From: Echiichthys vipera
Lineage: Eukaryota; Chordata; Actinopteri; Perciformes; Trachinidae
Direction: 5' to 3'
Assembly: GCA_963691815.1 (NCBI GenBank)
Contig: OY829645.1
Span: forward strand, 2,232,001 to 2,296,000
DNA: 64,000 nt
Of the stretch, positions 28,458 to 42,783 are shown one piece after another. Position numbers and translations under genes: made by a program. Each line of letters opens with the position of its first letter. Position 1 is the first letter of the stretch. Below the pieces are notes generated by a model. The model saw nothing but the letters and a program-made list of their open reading frames with translations, was not told where the DNA came from and made no database searches.

Positions 28458-28892
28458 CAAAGTAGACTGACTTGATAACTTCAAATCAACCTTAAAGCAG
28501 ACTGACTTGATAACTTCAGAAACAAACTAAAGCAGACTGACTTGATAACTTCAAAATCAAACTTAAAGCAGACTGACTTGATATCTTCAGAATCAAACTT
28601 AAAGCAGACAGAATTGATAACTTTAGAATTAAACCTAAAGCAGACTGACTTGATAACTTCAGAATCAAACTTAAAGCAGACTGACTTGATAACTTCAGAA
28701 TTAAACTAAAGCAGACTGACTTGATGACTACAGAATCAAAATTAAAGCAGACTGACTTGATAACTTCAGAATCCTACTTGAAGCAGACCGACTTGATAAC
28801 TTCAGAATCAAACTTAAAGCAGACAGACTTGATAACTACAGAATCAAAATTAAAGCAGACTGACTTGATAACTTCAGAATTAAACTAAAGCA

Positions 28893-29316
28893 GACTGACT
28901 TGATAACTACAGAATCAAAATTAAAGCAGACTGACTTGATGACTTCAGAATCAAACTTAAAGCAGACAGACTTGATAACTTCAGAATCAAACTTGAAGCA
29001 GATTGACCTGATAATGTCAGAATCAAACTTAAAGCCGAATGACTTGATAACTATGGAATTAAAATTAAAGCAGACTGACTTGATAGCTTCAGAATCAAAC
29101 TTGAAGCAGATTGACCTGATAATGTCAGAATCAAACTTAAAGCCGAATGACTTGATAACTACGGAATTAAAATTAAAGCAGACTGACTTGATAGCTTCAG
29201 AATCAAACTTGAAGCAGACTAACCTGATAACTTCAAAATCAAACTTAAAGCAGGCTGATTTAATAACTTTAGAATCAAACTTAAAGCAGACTGACTTGAT
29301 AACTTCAAATCAACCT
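28893..29316 (+). repeat. Type-B HOR block, 859-bp spacing, copy 2
   Basis: This matches 28034-28457. The observed difference is GAGTTAATAATTTTAG near 28397 against GATTTAATAACTTTAG near 29256. The match ends where copy 1 continues with CAAACTCAAAG and this copy with CAACCTTAAAG. Confidence 0.75.
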
Positions 29317-32300
29317 TAAAGCAGACTGACTTGATAACTTCAGAAACAAACTAAAGCAGACTGACTTGATAACTTCAGAATCAAACTTAAAGCAGACTGA
29401 CTTGATAACTTCAGAATTAAACTAAAGCAGACTGACTTGATAACTACAGAATCAAAATTAAAGCAGACTGACTTGATAACTTCAGAATCAAACTTGAAGC
29501 AGACCGACTTGATAACTTCAGAATCAAACTTAAAGCAGACAGACTTGATAACTACAGAATCAAAATTAAAGCAGACTGACTTGATAACTTCAGAATTAAA
29601 CTAAAGCAGACTGACTTGATAACTACAGAATCAAAATTAAAGCAGACTGACTTGATGACTTCAGAATCAAACTTGAAGCAGATTGACCTGATAATGTCAG
29701 AATCAAACTTAAAGCCGAATGACTTGATAACTACGGATTTAAAATTAAAGCAGACTGACTTGATAGCTTCAGAATCAAACTTGAAGCAGACTAACCTGAT
29801 AACTTCAAAATCAAACTTAAAGCAGGCTGACTTAATAACTTTAGAATCAAACTTAAAGCAGACTGACTTGATAACTTCAAATCAAACTCAAAGTAGACTG
29901 ACTTGATAACTTCAAATCAACCTTAAAGCAGACTGACTTGATAACTTCAGAAACAAATAAAAGCAGACTGACTTGATAACTTCAGAATCAAACTTAAAGC
30001 AGACTGACTTGATATCTTCAGAATCAAACTTAAAGCAGACAGACTTGATAACTTTAGAATTAAACCTAAAGCAGACTGACTTGATAACTTCAGAATCAAA
30101 CTTGAAGCAGACCGACTTGATAACTTCAGAATCAAACTTAAAGCAGACTGACTTGATAACTACAGAATCAAAATTAAAGCAGACTGACTTGATAACTTCA
30201 GAATCAAACGTGAAGCAGATTGACCTGATAATGTCAGAATCAAACTTAAAGCCGACTGACTAGATAACTATAGAATCAAACTTAAAGCAGACAGACTTGA
30301 TAACTTTCGAATCAAACCTAAAGCAGACTGACTTGATAACTTCAGAATCAAACTTAAAGCAGACTGACTTGATAACTTCAGAATTAAACTAAAGCAGACT
30401 GACATGATAACTACAGAATCAAAATTTAAGCAGACTGACTTGATAACTTCAGAATCAAACTTGAAGCAGACTAACCTGATAACTTCAAAATCAAACTTAA
30501 TGCAGGCTGACTTAATAACTTTAGAATTAAACTTAAAGCAGACTGACTTGATAGCTTCAGAATCAAACTTGAATCAGACTAACCTGATAACTTCAAAATC
30601 AAACTTAAAGCAGGCTGACTTAATAACTTTAGAATTAAACTTAAAGCAGACTGACTTGATCACTTCAAATCAAACTTAAAGTAGACTGACTTGATAACTA
30701 CAGAATCAAAATTAAAGCAGACTGACTTGATGACTTCAGAATCAAACTTAAAGCAGGCTGACTTAATAACTTTAGAATCAAACTTAAAGCAGACTGACTT
30801 GATAACTTCAAATCAAACTTAAAGTAGACTGACTTGATAACTTCAAATAAACCTTAAAGCAGACTGACTTGATGACTTCAGAATCAAACTTAAAGCCGAC
30901 TGACTAGATAACTACAGAAATAAAATTAAAGCAGACTGACTTGATAACTTCAGAATCAAACTTGAAGCAGACTAACCTGATAACTTCAAAATCAAACTTA
31001 AAGCAGGCTGACTTAATAACTTTAGAATCAAACTTAAAGCAGACTGACTTGATATCTTCAGAATCAAACTTGAAGCAGACTGACCTGATAATTTCAGAAT
31101 CAAACTTAAAGCCGACTTGCTTGATAACTACAGAATAAAAATTAAAGCAGACTGACTTGGTAACTTCAGAATCAAACTAAAGCAGACTGACTTGATAACT
31201 ACAGAATCAAAATTAAAGCAGACTGACTTGATAACTTTAGAATCAAACTTGAAGCAGATCGACTTGATAACTTCAGAATCAAACTTAAAGCAGACTGACT
31301 TGATAACTACAGAATCAAAATTAAAGCAGAATGACTTGATAACTTCAGAATCAAACGTGAAGCAGATTGACCTGATAATGTCAGAATCAAACTTAAAGCC
31401 GACTGACTAGATAACTATAGAATAAAAATTAAAGCAGACTGACTTGATAACTTCAGAATCAAACTTGAAGCAGACTAACCTGATAACTTCAAAATCAAAC
31501 TTAAAGCAGGATGACTTAATAACTTTAGAATCAAACTTAAAGCAGACTGACTTGATAACTTCAAATCAAACTTAAAGTAGACTGACTTGATAACTTCAAA
31601 TCAACCTTAAAGCAGACTGACTTGATAACTTCAGAAACAAACTAAAGCAGACTGACTTGATAACTTCAGAATCAAACTTAAAGCAGACTGACTTGATGAC
31701 TTCAGAATCAAACTTAAAGCAGACAGACTTGATAACTTTCGAATCAAACCTAAAGCAGACTGACTTGATAACTTCAGAATCAAACTTAAAGCAGACTGAC
31801 TTGATAACTTCAGAATTAAACTAAAGCAGACTGACATGATAACTACAGAATCAAAATTTAAGCAGACTGACTTGATAACTTCAGAATCAAACTTGAAGCA
31901 GACTAACCTGATAACTTCAAAATCAAACTTAAAGCAGGCTGACTTAATAACTTTAGAATTAAACTTAAAGCAGACTGACTTGATCACTTCAAATCAAACT
32001 TAAAGTAGACTGACTTGATAACTTCAAATCAACCTTAAAGCAGACTGACTTGATAACTTCAGAAACAAACTAAAGCAGTCTGACTTGATAACTTTAGAAT
32101 CAAACTTAAAGCAGACTGACTTGATAACTTCAGAATCAAACTTGAAGCAGACTGACTTGATAACTTCAGAATCAAACTTAAAGCAGACCGACTCGATAAC
32201 TTCAGAATCAAACTTAAAGCAGACTGACTTGATAACTACAGAATAAAAAATAAAGCAGACTGACTTGAGACCTTCAGAATCAAACTTGAAGCAGATTGAC

Positions 32301-34479
32301 CTGATAACGTCAGAATCAAACTTACAGCAGGCTGACTTAATAACTTTAGAAACAAACTAAAGCAGACTGACTTGATTACTTCAGAATAAAACTTAAAGCC
32401 GACTAGCTTGATAACTACAAAAACAAAATTAAAGCAGACCGACTTGATAACTTCAGAAACAAACTTAAAGCAGACTGACTTGATAACTTCAGAATCAAAC
32501 TTGAAGCAGACTGACCTGATAACTTCAGAATCAAACTTGAAGCAGACTAACCTGATAACTTCAAAATCAAACTTAAAGCAGGCTGACTTCATAACTTTCG
32601 ATTCAAACCTAAAGCAGACTGACTTGATAACTTCAGAATCAAACATGAAGCAGATTGACCTGATAATGTCAGAATCAAACTTAAAGCCGACTGACTAGAT
32701 AACTACAGAAATAAAATTAAAGCAGACTGACTTGATAACTTCAGAATCAAACTTGAAGCAGACTAACCTGATAACTTCAAAATCAAACTTAAAGCAGGCT
32801 GACTTAATAACTTTAGAATCAAACTTAAAGCAGACTGACTTGATAACTTCAGAATCAAACTTAAAGCAGACTGACTTGATAACTTCAGAATCAAACTTGA
32901 AGCAGACTGACCTGATAACTTCAGAATCAAACTTAAAGCCGACTTGCTTGATAACTACAGAATAAAAATTAAAGCAGACTGACTTGGTAACTTCAGAATC
33001 AAACTAAAGCAGACTGACTTGATAACTACAGAATCAAAATTAAAGCAGACTGACTTGATAACTTTAGAAACAAACTAAAGCAGACTGACTTGATCACTTC
33101 AGAATCAAACTTAAAGCAGACTGACTTGATGACTTCAGACTCAAACTTGAAGCAGACTGACATGATAACTTCAGAATCAAACTTAAAGCAGACTGACTTG
33201 ATGACTTTAGAATCAAACTTAAAGCAGACTGACTTGATAACTTCAAATCAAACTTAAAGTAGACTGACTTGATAACTTCAAATCAACCTTAAAGCAGACT
33301 GACTTGATGACTTTAGAAACAAACTAAAGCAGACTGACTTGATCACTTCAGAATCAAACTTAAAGCAGACTGACTTGATGACTTCAGACTCAAACTTAAA
33401 GCAGACAGACTTGATAACTTTCGAATCAAACCTAAAGCAGACTGACTTGATAACTTCAAAATCAAACGTGAAGCAGATTGACCTGATAATGTCAGAATCA
33501 AACTTAAAGCCGACTGACTAGATAACTACAGAATTAAAATTAAAGCAGACTGACTTGATAACTTCAGAATCAAACTTGAAGCAGACTAACCTGATAACTT
33601 CAAAATCAAACTTAAAGCAGGCTAATTTAATAACTTTAGAATCAAACTTAAAGCAGACTGACTTGATAACTTCAGAATCAAACTTAAAGCAGACTAACTT
33701 GATAACTTCAGAATCAAACTTAAAGCAGACTGACTTGACAACTTCAGAATCAAACTTGAAGCAGATTGACCTGATAATGTCAGAATCAAACTTAAAGCCG
33801 ACTGACTTGATAACTACAGAATAAAAAATAAAGCAGACTGACTTGAGAACTTCAGAATCAAACTTGAAGCAGACTAACCTGATAACTTCAAAATCAAACT
33901 TACAGCAGGCTGACTTAATAACTTTAGATACAAACTAAAGCAGACTGACTTGATTACTTCAGAATACAACTTAAAGCCGACTAACTTGATAACTACAAAA
34001 TCAAAATTAAAGCAGTCCGACTTGATAACTTCAGAAACAAACTTAAAGCAGACCGACTTGATAACTTTAGAATCAAACTTGAAACAGACTGACCTGATAA
34101 TGTCAGAATCAAACTTAAAGCCGACTGACTAGATAACTACAGAATTAAAATTAAAGCAGACTGACTTGATAACTTCAGAATCAAACTTGAAGCAGACTAA
34201 CCTGATAACTTCAAAATCAAACTTAAAGCAGGCTGACTAAATAACTTTAGAATCAAACTTAAAGCAGACTGACTTGATAACTTCAGAATCAAACTTAAAG
34301 CAGACTGACTTGATAACTTCGGAATCAAACTTGAAGCAGACTGACCTGATAACTTCAGAATCAAACTTAAAGCCGATTTGCTTGATACCTACAGAATCAA
34401 AATTAAAGCAGACTGACTTGGTAACTTCAGAATCAAACTAAAGCAGACTGACTTGATAAGTACAGAATCAAAATTAAAG

Positions 34480-36275
34480 CAGACTGACTTGATAACTTCA
34501 GAATCAAACTTAAAGCAGACTGACTTGATGACTTTAGAATCAAACTTAAAGCAGACTGACTTGATAACTTCAAATCAAACTTAAAGTAGACTGACTTGAT
34601 AACTTCAAATCAACCCTAAAGCAGACTGACTTGATGACTTTAGAAACAAACTAAAGCAGACTGACTTGATCACTTCAGAATCAAACTTAAAGCAGACTGA
34701 CTTGATGACTTCAGACTCAAACTTAAAGCAGACAGACTTGATAACTTTCGAATCAAACCTAAAGCAGACTGACTTGATAACTTCAGAATCAAACGTGAAG
34801 CAGATTGACCTGATAATGTCAGAATCAAACTTAAAGCCGACTGACTAGATAACTACAGAATTAAAATTAAAGCAGACTGACTTGATAACTTCAGAATCAA
34901 ACTTAAAGCGGACTAACCTGATAAATTCAAAATCAAACTTAAAGCAGGCTGACTTAATAACTTTAGAATCAAACTTAAAGCAGACTGACTTGATAACTTC
35001 AGAATCAAACTTAAAGCAGTCTGACTTGATAACTTCAGAATCAAACTTGAAGCAGACTGACCTGATAACTTCAGAATCAAACTTAAAGCCGACTTGCTTG
35101 ATAACTACAGAATCAAAATTAAAGCAGACTGACTTGATAACTTCAGAATCAAATCAAACTAAACCAGACTGACTTTATACCTATAAAATCAAATTTAAAG
35201 TAGACTGACTTGATAACTACATAATCAAACTTAATGCAGACTGACATGATAACTACAGAATCAAATTTGAAGCAGACTGACTTGATAACTTCAGAATCAA
35301 ACTTAAAGCAGACTGAATTGATAACTTCAGAATCAAACTTAAAGCAGACTGACTTGATAACTTCAGAATCAAACTTGAAGCAGATTGACCTGATAATGTC
35401 AGAATTAAACTTAAAGCCGACTGATTTGATAACTACAGAATAAAACTTAAAGCAGACTGACTTGATAACTTCAGAATCAAACTTGAAGCAGACTAACCTG
35501 ATAACTTCAAAATCAAACTTAAAGCAGGCTGACATAATAACATTAGAATCAAACTTAAAGTAGACTGACTTGATAACTTCAGAATCAAACTTAAAGCAGA
35601 CATACTTGATAACTTTAGAATCAAACCTAAAGCAGACTGACTTGATAACTTCAGAATCAAACTTAAAGCAGACTGACTTGATAACTTCAGAATTAAACTA
35701 AAGCAGACTGACTTGATAACTACAGAATCAAAATTAAAGCAGACTGACATGATAACTTCAAAATCAAACATAAAGCAGGCTGACTTAATAACTTCAGAAT
35801 CAAACTAAAGCAGACTAACTTGATAACTACAGAATCAAAATTAAAGTAGACTGACTTGATAACTTCAGAATCAAACTTGAAGCAGACTAACCTGATAACT
35901 TCAAAATCAAACTTAAAGCAGGCTGACTTAATAACGTTAGAATCAAACTTAAAGCAGACTGACTTGATAACTTCAAATCAAACTTAAAGTAGACTGACTT
36001 GATAACTTCAAATCAATCTTAAAGCACACTGATTTGATAAAATCCATATCAAACTTAAAGCAGACTGACTTGATAACTTCTGAATCAAACTAAAGCAGAC
36101 TGATTAGATAATTTCAGAATAAAACTTAAAGCAGTCTGACTTGACAACTACAGAATCAACTTTAAAGCAGACTGACTTGATAACTTGCGAATTAAACTTA
36201 AAGCAGACTGACTTGATGACCTCAGAATCAAACTTAAAGCAGACAGACTTGATAGCTTTAGAATCAAACTTAAAA
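34480..36275 (+). repeat. 1,796-bp tandem duplication, copy 1
   Basis: Landmarks at 34666, 34882, 35149, 35234, 35493 and 36141 each recur 1,796 bp downstream. On the left the match breaks at 34479 (G) against 36275 (A). I found no internal difference where I compared the copies. An older, diverged relative of the left end lies near 33339. Contents are type-B units, including a 40-bp-type unit near 35150 and a lone ATAAAATCCATATC variant near 36037. Confidence 0.9.
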
Positions 36276-38121
36276 CAGACTGACTTGATAACTTCAGAAT
36301 CAAACTTAAAGCAGACTGACTTGATGACTTTAGAATCAAACTTAAAGCAGACTGACTTGATAACTTCAAATCAAACTTAAAGTAGACTGACTTGATAACT
36401 TCAAATCAACCCTAAAGCAGACTGACTTGATGACTTTAGAAACAAACTAAAGCAGACTGACTTGATCACTTCAGAATCAAACTTAAAGCAGACTGACTTG
36501 ATGACTTCAGACTCAAACTTAAAGCAGACAGACTTGATAACTTTCGAATCAAACCTAAAGCAGACTGACTTGATAACTTCAGAATCAAACGTGAAGCAGA
36601 TTGACCTGATAATGTCAGAATCAAACTTAAAGCCGACTGACTAGATAACTACAGAATTAAAATTAAAGCAGACTGACTTGATAACTTCAGAATCAAACTT
36701 AAAGCGGACTAACCTGATAAATTCAAAATCAAACTTAAAGCAGGCTGACTTAATAACTTTAGAATCAAACTTAAAGCAGACTGACTTGATAACTTCAGAA
36801 TCAAACTTAAAGCAGTCTGACTTGATAACTTCAGAATCAAACTTGAAGCAGACTGACCTGATAACTTCAGAATCAAACTTAAAGCCGACTTGCTTGATAA
36901 CTACAGAATCAAAATTAAAGCAGACTGACTTGATAACTTCAGAATCAAATCAAACTAAACCAGACTGACTTTATACCTATAAAATCAAATTTAAAGTAGA
37001 CTGACTTGATAACTACATAATCAAACTTAATGCAGACTGACATGATAACTACAGAATCAAATTTGAAGCAGACTGACTTGATAACTTCAGAATCAAACTT
37101 AAAGCAGACTGAATTGATAACTTCAGAATCAAACTTAAAGCAGACTGACTTGATAACTTCAGAATCAAACTTGAAGCAGATTGACCTGATAATGTCAGAA
37201 TTAAACTTAAAGCCGACTGATTTGATAACTACAGAATAAAACTTAAAGCAGACTGACTTGATAACTTCAGAATCAAACTTGAAGCAGACTAACCTGATAA
37301 CTTCAAAATCAAACTTAAAGCAGGCTGACATAATAACATTAGAATCAAACTTAAAGTAGACTGACTTGATAACTTCAGAATCAAACTTAAAGCAGACATA
37401 CTTGATAACTTTAGAATCAAACCTAAAGCAGACTGACTTGATAACTTCAGAATCAAACTTAAAGCAGACTGACTTGATAACTTCAGAATTAAACTAAAGC
37501 AGACTGACTTGATAACTACAGAATCAAAATTAAAGCAGACTGACATGATAACTTCAAAATCAAACATAAAGCAGGCTGACTTAATAACTTCAGAATCAAA
37601 CTAAAGCAGACTAACTTGATAACTACAGAATCAAAATTAAAGTAGACTGACTTGATAACTTCAGAATCAAACTTGAAGCAGACTAACCTGATAACTTCAA
37701 AATCAAACTTAAAGCAGGCTGACTTAATAACGTTAGAATCAAACTTAAAGCAGACTGACTTGATAACTTCAAATCAAACTTAAAGTAGACTGACTTGATA
37801 ACTTCAAATCAATCTTAAAGCACACTGATTTGATAAAATCCATATCAAACTTAAAGCAGACTGACTTGATAACTTCTGAATCAAACTAAAGCAGACTGAT
37901 TAGATAATTTCAGAATAAAACTTAAAGCAGTCTGACTTGACAACTACAGAATCAACTTTAAAGCAGACTGACTTGATAACTTGCGAATTAAACTTAAAGC
38001 AGACTGACTTGATGACCTCAGAATCAAACTTAAAGCAGACAGACTTGATAGCTTTAGAATCAAACTTAAAACAGACTGACTTGATAACTTCAGAATCAAA
38101 CTTAAAGCAGACTGACTTGAT
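36276..38121 (+). repeat. 1,796-bp tandem duplication, copy 2
   Basis: This copy follows copy 1 directly, and identity runs about 50 bases past one full period. It ends at 38121, where copy 1's equivalent reads TTGATGACTTTAG and this copy reads TTGATAACTTCAG. The overlap of about 50 bp marks where the exchange took place. Confidence 0.9.
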
Positions 38122-41100
38122 AACTTCAGAATCAAACTAAAGCAGACTGACTTGATAACTACAGAATCAAAATTAAAGCAGACTGACTTGATAACTTCAG
38201 AATCAAACTTAAAGCAAGCTGACTTGATAACTTCAAATTAACATTAAAGCAGACTGACTTGATAACTTCAGAAAGAAACTAAAGCAGACTGAATTAATAC
38301 CTTCAGAATCAAACTTAAAGCAGACTGACTTGATGACTTCAGATCAAATTTAAAGTAGACTGACTTGATAACTTGAGAATCAAACTTAAAGCAGACAGAC
38401 TTGATAACTTTAGAATCAAACCTAAAGCAGACTGACTTGATAACTTCAGAATCAAACTTAAAGCAGACTGACTTGATAACTACAGAATCAAACTAAAGCA
38501 GACTGACTTGATAACTAAAGAATCAAGATTAAAGCTGACTGATTTGATAACTTCAGAATCAAACGTAAAGCAGACTGACTTAATAACTTCAAATCAAACT
38601 TAAAGTAGACTGACTTGATAACTTCAAATCAACCTTAAAGCAGACTGACTTGATAGCTTCAGAAGCAAACTTAAGCAGACTGACTTGATAACTTCAGAAT
38701 CAAACTAAAGCAGAATGACTTGATGACTACAGAATCAAAATCAAAGCAGACTGATTTGATAATTTCAGAATCAAACTGAAGCAGACTGACTTGATAACTA
38801 CAGAATCAAATTTAAAGCAGACTGACTTGATAACTTCAGAATCAAACTTAAAGCAAACTGATAACTTCAGAATCAAACTTTAAGCAGACAAACTTGATAA
38901 CTTTAGAATCAAACCTAAAGCAGACAGACTTGATAACTTTAGAATCAAACTTAAAGCATACTGACTTGATAACTTCAGAATCAAACTTAAAGCAGACTGA
39001 CTTGATGACTTCAGAATCAAACTTAAAGCAGACAGACTTGATAACTTTAGAATCAAACCTAAAGCAGACTGACGTGATGACTTCAGAATCCAACTGAAAG
39101 CAGACTGATTTGATAATTTCAGAATCAAACTGAAGCAGACTGACTTGATAACTACAGAATCAAATTTAAAGCAGACTGATTTGATAACTTCAGAATCAAA
39201 CTTAAAGCAAACTGATTTGATAACTTCAGAATCAAACTTAAAGCAGACTGACTTGATAACTTCAGAATCAAACATGAAGCAGATTGATTAGATAATTTCA
39301 GAATAAAACTTAAAGCAGTCTGACTTGACAACTGCAGAATCAACTTTAAAGCAGACTGACTTGATAACTTGCGAATTAAACTTAAAGCAGACTGACTTGA
39401 TGACCTCAGAATCAAACTTAAAGCAGACTGACTTGATAACTTCAGAATCAAACTTAAAGCAGACTGACTTGATAACTTCAGAATCAAACTAAAGCAGACT
39501 GACTTGATAACTACAGAATCAAAATTAAAGCAGACTGACTTGATAACTTCAGAATCAAACTTAAAGCAAGCTGACTTGATAACTTCAAATCAACATTAAA
39601 GCAGACTGACTTGATAACTTCAGAAAGAAACTAAAGCAGACTGAATTGATACCTTCAGAATCAAACTTAAAGCAGACTGACTTGATGACTTCAGATCAAA
39701 TTTAAAGTAGACTGACTTGATAACTTGAGAATCAAACTTAAAGCAGACAGACTTGATAACTTTAGAATCAAACCTAAAGCAGACTGACTTGATAACTTCA
39801 GAATCAAACTTAAAGCAGACTGATTTGATAACTACAGAATCAAACTAAAGCAGACTGACTTGATAACTAAAGAATCAAGATTAAAGCTGACTGATTTGAT
39901 AACTTTAGAATCAAACGTAAAGCAGACTGACTTGATAACTTCAAATTAAACTTAAAGTAGACTGACTTGATAACTTCAAATCAACCTTAAAGCAGACTGA
40001 CTTGATAGCTTCAGAAGCAAACTTAAGCAGACTGACTTGATAACTTCAGAATCAAACTAAAGCAGAATGACTTGATGACTACAGAATCAAAATCAAAGCA
40101 GACTGAACTGATAACTTCAAATCAAACTTAAAGTAGATTGACTTGATAACTTCAAATCAACATTAAAGCAGACTGACTTGATGACTTCAGAAACAAACTA
40201 AAGCAGACTGACTTGATAACTTCAGAATCAAACTTAAATCAGACTGACTTGATGACTTCAGAATCAAACTTAAAGCAGACAGACTTGATATCTTTAGAAT
40301 CAAACCGAAAGCACACTGACGTGATGAAAGCAGACTGATTTGATAATTTCAGAATCAAACTGAAGCAGACTGACTTGATAACTACAGAATCAAATTTAAA
40401 GCAGACTGACTTGATAACTTCAGAATCAAACTTAAAGCAAACTGATTGCATAACTTCAGAATCAAACTTAAAGCAGACTGACTTGATAACTTCAGAATCA
40501 AACGTGAAGCAGATTGATTAGATAATTTCAGAATAAAACTTAAAGCAGTCTGACTTGACAACTACAGAATCAACTTTAAAGCAGACTGACTTGATAACTT
40601 GCGAATTAAACTTAAAGCAGACTGACTTGATGACCTCAGAATCAAACTTAAAGCAGACAGACTTGATAGCTTTAGAATCAAACTTAAAACAGACTGACTT
40701 GATAACTTCAGAATCAAACTTAAAGCAGACTGACTTGATAACTACAGAATCAAAATTAAAGCAGACTGACTTGATAACTTCAGAATCAAACTTAAAGCAA
40801 GCTGACTTGATAACTTCAAATCAACATTAAAGCAGACTGACTTGATAACTTCAGAAAGAAACTAAAGCAGACTGAATTGATACCTTCAGAATCAAACTTA
40901 AAGCAGACTGACTTGATGACTTCAGATCAAATTTAAAGTAGACTGACTTGATAACTTGAGAATCAAACTTAAAGCAGACAGACTTGATAACTTTAGAATC
41001 AAACCTAAAGCAGACTGACTTGATAACTTCAGAATCAAACTTAAAGCAGACTGACTTGATAACTACAGAATCAAACTAAAGCAGACTGACTTGATAACTA

Positions 41101-41339
41101 AAGAATCAAGATTAAAGCTGACTGATTTGATAACTTCAGAATCAAACGTAAAGCAGACTGACTTGATAACTTCAAATCAAACTTAAAGTCGACCGACTTG
41201 ATAACTTCAAATCAACCTTAAAGCAGACTGACTTGATAGCTTCAGAAGCAAACTGAAGCAGACTGACTTGATAACTTCAGAATCAAACTAAAGCAGAATG
41301 ACTTGATGACTACAGAATCAAAATCAAAGCAGACTGAAC

Positions 41340-42783
41340 TGATAACTTCAAATCAAACTTAACGTAGATTGACTTGATAACTTCAAATCAACATTAAAGC
41401 AGACTGACTTGATGACTTCAGAAACAAACTAAAGCAGACTGACTTGATAACTTCAGAATCAAACTTAAATCAGACTGACTTGATGACTTCAGAATCAAAC
41501 TTAAAGCAGACAGACTTGATATCTTTAGAATCAAACCGAAAGCAGACTGACGTGATGAAAGCAGACTGATTTGATGATTTCAGAATCAAACTGAAGCAGA
41601 CTGACTTGATAACTACAGAATCAAATTTAAAGCAGACTGACTTGATAACTTCAGAATCAAACTTAAAGCAAACTGATAACTTCAGAATCAAACTTTAAGC
41701 AGACAAACTTGATAACTTTAGAATCAAACCTAAAGCAGACAGACTTGATAACTTTAGAATCAAACTTAAAGCATACTGACTTGATAACTTCAGAATCAAA
41801 CTTAAAGCAGACTGACTTGATGACTTCAGAATCAAACTTAAAGCAGACAGACTTGATAACTTTAGAATCAAACCTAAAGCAGACTGACGTGATGACTTCA
41901 GAATCAAACTGAAAGCAGACTGATTTGATAATTTCAGAATCAAACTGAAGCAGACTGACTTGATAACTACAGAATCAAATTTAAAGCAGACTGACTTGAT
42001 AACTTCAGAATCAAACTTAAAGCAAACTGATTTGATAACTTCAGAATCAAACTTAAAGCAGACTGACTTGATAACTTCAGAATCAAACGTGAAGCAGATT
42101 GATTAGATAATTTCAGAATAAAACTTAAAGCAGTCTGACTTGACAACTACAGAATCAACTTTAAAGCAGACTGACTTGATAACTTGCGAATTAAACTTAA
42201 AGCAGACTGACTTGATGACCTCAGAATCAAACTTAAAGCAGACAGACTTGATAGCTTTAGAATCAAACTTAAAACAGACTGACTTGATAACTTAAGAATC
42301 AAACTTAAAGCAGACTGACTTGATAACTTCAGAATCAAACTAAAGCAGACTGACTTGATAACTACAGAATCAAAATTAAAGCAGACTGACTTGATAACTT
42401 CAGAATCAAACTTAAAGCAAGCTGACTTGATAACTTCAAATCAACATTAAAGCAGACTGACTTGATAACTTCAGAAAGAAACTAAAGCAGACTGAATTGA
42501 TACCTTCAGAATCAAACTTAAAGCAGACTGACTTGATGACTTCAGATCAAATTTAAAGTAGACTGACTTGATAACTTGAGAATCAAACTTAAAGCAGACA
42601 GACTTGATAACTTTAGAATCAAACCTAAAGCAGACTGACTTGATAACTTCAGAATCAAACTTAAAGCAGACTGACTTGATAACTACAGAATCAAACTAAA
42701 GCAGACTGACTTGATAACTAAAGAATCAAGATTAAAGCTGACTGATTTGATAACTTCAGAATAAAACGTAAAGCAGACTGACT
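41340..42783 (+). repeat. 1,444-bp tandem repeat, full copy
   Basis: Landmarks at 41364 (GTAGATTGAC), 41470, 41695 and 41709 recur 1,444 bp downstream at 42808, 42914, 43139 and 43153. A few substitutions separate the copies, for example AACGTAG at about 41361 against AAAGTAG. A shorter relative of the right half is at about 38.86-39.27 kb. Confidence 0.83.

Larger units (their letters stand above)
26801..34479 (+). repeat. Type-B satellite domain, first part
   Basis: The same 36-bp unit continues, but with a different variant set. The pair GATTGACCTGATAATGTCAG and AAGCCGAATGAC or AAGCCGACTGAC recurs from about 27284 onward. Units with TTGATAGC and GCAGGCTGACTTAATAAC are also typical. The type-A markers CAGTGCTGAC and AAGCTGGCCC are absent. 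Ordered blocks recur, for example 28034-28457 with 28893-29316, and the landmark at 33339 recurs 1,327 bp later at 34666. There are many near-copies of different length, which suggests repeated unequal exchange. No gene is present. Confidence 0.83.

Noticed and set aside
36037..36056. Transposon or foreign insert at the odd ATAAAATCCATATC unit
   Set aside because: The unit keeps the same length and frame of the array on both sides. It is a diverged monomer, repeated at about 37833 by the 1,796-bp duplication.
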